Assembly (NCBI GenBank): GCA_903908015.1
Contig: CAIVQI010000328.1
Coordinates: forward strand, 1 to 7,886
DNA length: 7,886 bases
Reading direction: 5' to 3'
DNA from: an uncultured Bacteroidota bacterium
GTDB lineage: Bacteria; Bacteroidota; Bacteroidia; UBA7662
A program made the position numbers and the translations under genes. Below the pieces are notes generated by a model, which was given only the letters and a program-made list of their open reading frames with translations, was not told the origin of the DNA and did not search any database. How positions within the stretch are numbered: the first letter of the stretch is position 1; each line of letters begins with the position of its first letter. Shown here in pieces: positions 6,203 to 7,886 of the stretch.

Positions 6203-6820
6203 ATGAAGTCAGCCCCTCCCCCATTCGTGTATGTATCGAGTCAACTCGACGTTCTGAAGATGCCCACTGCAGATCGGGCCGAATTCGCTGTAGCAGGCCG
6301 TTCAAATGTGGGCAAATCTTCGCTCATCAATATGCTCGCAGGTCATAAAGGATTGGCCCGAACGTCCGGACAACCGGGCAAAACGCAAACCATCAACCAC
6401 TATAAGGTAGGAAATCAGGCATACCTCGCCGACCTGCCAGGCTACGGCTACGCAAAAGTGTCACAGAATATGCGAAGCGAATGGTCGAAACACCTCAAGG
6501 CCTACCTGGCCAAAAGGTCCAACCTGAGTTTCGTACTCCTGCTCATCGATTGTCGGGTCGAACCACGACCCAACGACCTTGAATTCGCCAGGCTTTTAAC
6601 GCAAAACCAGCGTCCTTTCGTCATCATATTTACAAAAACAGATAAACTGAAGTCAACAGCCCTCAAAAAACAAACAGAAGCATTCCTTTCCGCTCTCCCC
6701 AACCCACCACACTGCCATTTCTTATCCTCTTCCCAAACCGGGCGTGGTAGAGAAGAAATTCTAAAATTTGTAGCAGATCATGCTCATTCCTTCCACCCAA
6801 CCGAATGGTCAGCGGATTAG
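6203..6820 (+). CDS. engB: Ribosome-biogenesis GTPase EngB (YsxC/YihA)
   Basis: This 205-aa protein is the complete EngB GTPase, a cytoplasmic TrmE-Era-Obg-family G protein needed for assembly of the large ribosomal subunit. G-motifs are in order: G1 GRSNVGKSS (32-40), G2 region PGKTQTINHY (58-67), G3 DLPGYGYAKV (77-86), G4 TKTDK (144-148; the family more often has TKADK) and G5 around SSSQTGRG (175-182). Length matches the family. The ATG at 6203 gives the N-terminal F-x-x-S stretch that normally precedes G1; the next ATG (codon 20) would remove it. It is divergent from the ubiE operon across 228 bp and convergent with the secreted nuclease-like gene, sharing TTAG (6817-6820) with that gene's second-frame stop. 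A leaderless transcript is suggested by its promoter. Confidence 0.97.
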   Translation: MKSAPPPFVYVSSQLDVLKMPTADRAEFAVAGRSNVGKSSLINMLAGHKGLARTSGQPGKTQTINHYKVGNQAYLADLPGYGYAKVSQNMRSEWSKHLKAYLAKRSNLSFVLLLIDCRVEPRPNDLEFARLLTQNQRPFVIIFTKTDKLKSTALKKQTEAFLSALPNPPHCHFLSSSQTGRGREEILKFVADHAHSFHPTEWSAD

Positions 6821-7095
6821 CGACCTGCTGATTTGATGAGGCGAACCAACTTGGTACCACCGCTCTGTGCATGCTTGAGCTGAAGGAAATAGAGACCATC
6901 AGGTAAGTCGTGCAGATCCACTTTATGCCGTAATTGCTCAAGATCAACCTCCCAATCACCCACTTTCAACACCCGACCCCCAGGTTCCAATATCTTCCAG
7001 CGGTACAGTCCTGTCCATTCACCACCAGAGACACCTGACCAATCACAAACCAAGACCCTTCCACATTCGGACCACATCTGCACGGCAAATTCCCG
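6817..7095 (-). pseudogene. Out-of-frame T9SS C-terminal sorting domain of the EEP protein
   Basis: This stretch is open from just after a TGA at 7096-7098 to a TAA at 6817-6819. It encodes the pattern of a type A T9SS C-terminal sorting domain: FAVQMW, then YRWKILEPGGRVL, and near the end LHDLPDGLYFLQL followed by GGTKLVRLIK. These match the strand, the GRxV-like turn, the LPxGxYFLxL strand and the K-L-V/I-x-L-I tail of such domains, which target secreted proteins to the T9SS and the cell surface. It is in the -1 frame relative to the nuclease-like domain upstream, and the frame of that domain runs on here into unrelated residues. One extra base in the TTT at 7087-7089 (minus strand) would join them, reading GDGNFAVQMW. 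The stop also forms a TTAG overlap with engB, which supports this frame as the original gene end. It is a disrupted 3' end or a sequencing error rather than a separate gene. Confidence 0.72.
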
Positions 7096-7886
7096 TCACC
7101 ATGAGTATCTTCAACGGAAGTACCCATTGAAGTATTGACGTGTAGGTCGAGCACAACCGGTAGATGATCGGAAATACCATACAAAGCATTGGCCACCGCG
7201 ACGGGCACGGACGCGTTAAAGGGCGATTGTACGTTGCCTTGAAAACGCTGCCCATCGTTGCCGATGCTTCGGTAGCTACCAGCTATGTACCGGATGCCTG
7301 AGGAGTCGCCCATCACACGTCGGTTCAACAAGATCTGATCGAAGCGATCATCGAGTCCTCCACCGGAAAAACATACCGTGCCGCTGGTTCTGGTCGACTG
7401 CGTATGCCACTGTGCGAAAGTGCCGTTATTGTTCCAGGTACCCGGACGGTTGATGGGGTCATACAAGCGATGATCGGCTTGTGTGTGGTTCACCATTTGA
7501 CTGTACGCGAGCTCGTTACTTGAGCCCACGTTGAGATCACCCATCACCAATATGTTTTCGTTCAAATTCTGTTGGTCCAAATAAGACATGAGCGCGGCAG
7601 TTTCCTGAGCCCTTGTCGCGGCATCCGAAGTTGTAGACCCCGCCTTAAGGTGAAGCACGACCACATTGAGCCAAAGTGTGTCGCCCGAAGGGGGAATCTG
7701 GCGATGAAACAATCGATAATACATCATATCTCGCATGGCCGTCGAAATGGGGAATTGTCGAGATAAACCCAGTTTCTGGTTGTCGTAATATAAAATACTA
7801 ACAATCGATGAGCCGGATGGATTCATCAGGTTGGCACGGGCCCATCGACTTTCACCAGCCGTATTGAGCACATTATTGAGAATGGA
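6966..7886 (-). CDS. Secreted endonuclease/exonuclease/phosphatase-family protein (partial, 3' frameshift)
   Basis: The 5' end lies beyond the window; the frame is open to the last base, and the GTG at 7871 is not a convincing start. The visible 306 residues belong to the EEP (DNase I-like) superfamily, metal-dependent phosphodiesterases acting on nucleic acids, phospholipids or other phosphates. Motifs on the minus strand are LNVVVLHLKAG (the HLK strand, near 7645-7670), GDLNV at 7527-7541 (metal and base-stacking residues), DDRFDQILL near 7325-7352, and the catalytic SDHLPV at 7155-7172. These are the expected motifs in the expected order. The domain should end near LDLHV (about 7137). After about 7090 this frame gives an unfamiliar tail (PCRCGPNVEGSW to WNLGVGC) with a stop at 6966, while a sorting domain sits in the neighbouring frame. 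Substrate is unknown; extracellular DNA or RNA is a reasonable guess for a T9SS-exported member. Confidence 0.88.
   Translation of the reverse strand, partial: SILNNVLNTAGESRWARANLMNPSGSSIVSILYYDNQKLGLSRQFPISTAMRDMMYYRLFHRQIPPSGDTLWLNVVVLHLKAGSTTSDAATRAQETAALMSYLDQQNLNENILVMGDLNVGSSNELAYSQMVNHTQADHRLYDPINRPGTWNNNGTFAQWHTQSTRTSGTVCFSGGGLDDRFDQILLNRRVMGDSSGIRYIAGSYRSIGNDGQRFQGNVQSPFNASVPVAVANALYGISDHLPVVLDLHVNTSMGTSVEDTHGDGNLPCRCGPNVEGSWFVIGQVSLVVNGQDCTAGRYWNLGVGC

Noticed and set aside
7081..7095. Programmed ribosomal frameshift at the end of the nuclease-like gene
   Set aside because: The in-frame codons GGG AAT TTG do not form an X XXY YYZ slippery site, so a simple indel or sequencing error explains the frame change better.
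1..7886. Mobile elements, CRISPR arrays, tRNA/rRNA genes, or phage and defence genes
   Set aside because: I looked for transposase motifs, regularly spaced repeats, long terminal inverted repeats and RNA-gene patterns and saw none.

Overview
The window looks like chromosomal DNA from a member of the Bacteroidota, most probably a Flavobacteriales-type marine or aquatic lineage of middling GC content. Four things point there: a porT-type gene for the type IX secretion system (T9SS) directly behind ubiE, a C-terminal T9SS sorting domain on a nuclease-like protein, the GT4/GT5-like glycosyltransferase plus GH57 pair typical of Bacteroidota glycogen loci, and promoter-like TAnnTTTG boxes in front of ubiE and engB. 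No genus can be assigned from the sequence alone.

Layout. Positions 1-113 hold the last repeat of a WD40 protein (+), with a 9-bp hairpin over its stop codon. Positions 182-622 (+) hold an unrecognised His-rich protein of 146 aa. Positions 664-3172 (-) hold two glucan-metabolism genes in tandem, a glycosyltransferase followed after one base by a GH57 amylase-like protein. A 45-bp divergent gap separates these from dcd (dCTP deaminase, 3218-3754, +). Convergent with dcd is a three-gene minus-strand operon, ubiE - porT - SDR oxidoreductase (5974 down to 3751), whose genes are joined by two 4-bp ATGA overlaps. A 228-bp divergent promoter region (5975-6202) separates ubiE from engB (6203-6820, +). 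Convergent with engB is a secreted endonuclease/exonuclease/phosphatase-family protein (6817 to the window end, -). Its catalytic domain and T9SS sorting domain lie in different frames, as if one base were missing near 7087-7089.

How the genes relate. Most are conserved housekeeping functions: pyrimidine nucleotide supply (dcd), menaquinone synthesis (ubiE), ribosome assembly (engB) and glycogen-like polymer metabolism (GT plus GH57). PorT belongs to the secretion machine that would export proteins carrying the kind of C-terminal domain seen on the nuclease-like gene. I found no mobile element, tRNA, rRNA, CRISPR array, phage gene or defence system, and I do not think the window holds a dramatic new system. 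The observations most worth checking are the frameshifted sorting domain, the altered catalytic-Asp motif in the GH57 protein, the probable leaderless engB transcript and the orphan His-rich protein.
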